From positions 1-14,234 of the forward strand of contig DDWY01000036.1 in NCBI GenBank assembly GCA_002347705.1: a stretch of DNA of 14,234 bases. The letters run 5' to 3'. A model generated the notes under the pieces. It saw nothing but the letters and a program-made list of their open reading frames with translations, had not been told where the DNA came from and made no database searches. Shown in pieces: positions 14,130 to 14,234 of this stretch (position 1 is the first letter of the stretch; each line of letters opens with the position of its first letter). A program made the translations under genes and the position numbers. The stretch is from Anaerolineaceae bacterium UBA2274. Lineage in GTDB: Bacteria > Chloroflexota > Anaerolineae > Anaerolineales > Anaerolineaceae.

Positions 14130-14234
14130 TGGAAGCAAAAACCCCAGTTCAAACCCATTGGTATTTGCTGACCGGCTTGGTGTTGGGTCTGGCTATTGGG
14201 CTGGTGATTTCGCTGCTGATCTTCCCGGCGGTCA
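14126..14234 (+). CDS. Second small membrane protein, 3' partial
   Basis: ATG 14126 overlaps the previous stop as ATGA, and a second ATG follows at 14129; either could be used. The 36 visible codons read MMEAKTPVQTHWYLLTGLVL then GLAIGLVISLLIFPAV and run off the window. Residues about 13-34 are a membrane segment. The layout (short N-terminus, glycine-rich membrane helix, then proline) resembles the gene just upstream, so the two may be paralogues acting together. Function unknown. Confidence 0.7.
   Translation, partial: MMEAKTPVQTHWYLLTGLVLGLAIGLVISLLIFPAV

Noticed and set aside
12060..14138. A 692-codon open frame on the minus strand across hutU and the next gene
   Set aside because: It mirrors hutU, whose match to urocanase is end to end. 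The minus-strand product is low-complexity His/Arg-rich with no family pattern or ribosome site; it is a by-product of GC-rich codon use.

Overview
The window looks like a chromosomal segment of an uncultured or environmental member of the Anaerolineae (Chloroflexota). This is an inference. It rests on intergenic spacers full of short palindromic repeats (TGTCATTCTGAGC type and GTAGGTCGG type), on a secreted Pmp-repeat protein ending in a short FLPMIIK-like tail of the kind I associate with Anaerolineae secreted proteins, and on the overall protein flavour. The host-like genes are GC-rich. One block, about 3.1-7.8 kb, is plainly more AT-rich.

Layout: (1) 1-969, nearly complete sugar-nucleotide epimerase; (2) 970-1658, a non-coding spacer of degenerate palindromic repeats; (3) 1659-2888, a lipoprotein with a possible beta-propeller; (4) 2964-3166, a strong promoter, an 11+1+11 palindromic operator and the N-terminal stub of a MarR-like winged-helix regulator, cut off at about 3110; (5) 3266-7821, an AT-rich two-gene module. 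Its first gene encodes a roughly 1300-residue fusion of a PD-(D/E)XK (DUF559/Vsr-like) nuclease domain and a RecQ-like helicase, and it is interrupted by an in-frame TAG at codon 52. The second gene, overlapping by 4 bp, encodes a coiled-coil protein with one C-terminal membrane segment; (6) 7891-8304, tRNA-Asn(GTT) and tRNA-Lys(CTT), each with a promoter element and a terminator, then a decayed duplicate of the tRNA-Lys 3' end; (7) 8301-8600, hairpin repeats; (8) 8647-10143 on the minus strand, a secreted Pmp-repeat/choice-of-anchor-Q protein; (9) 10415-11316, a flavodoxin-like gene and a VOC-fold gene, probably one transcript; (10) 11346-11755, a streptomycin (aminoglycoside 6-) adenylyltransferase pseudogene with its middle deleted; (11) 11848-12050, an IS200/IS605-family remnant keeping the transposase C-terminus and terminal hairpins; (12) 12090-13748, urocanate hydratase hutU, followed closely by two small membrane-anchored genes, the second leaving the window.

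The part most likely to be a little-described system is the nuclease-helicase plus coiled-coil/membrane-protein pair at 3266-7821. It sits beside a truncated regulator and a tRNA cluster, a setting typical of defence or genomic islands. An anti-phage role is inferred, not shown. The in-frame TAG means the module is either recently inactivated, read through, or started at a non-AUG codon. The rest is ordinary metabolism plus signs of gene decay (aadK relic, IS relic, MarR stub, tRNA duplicate).
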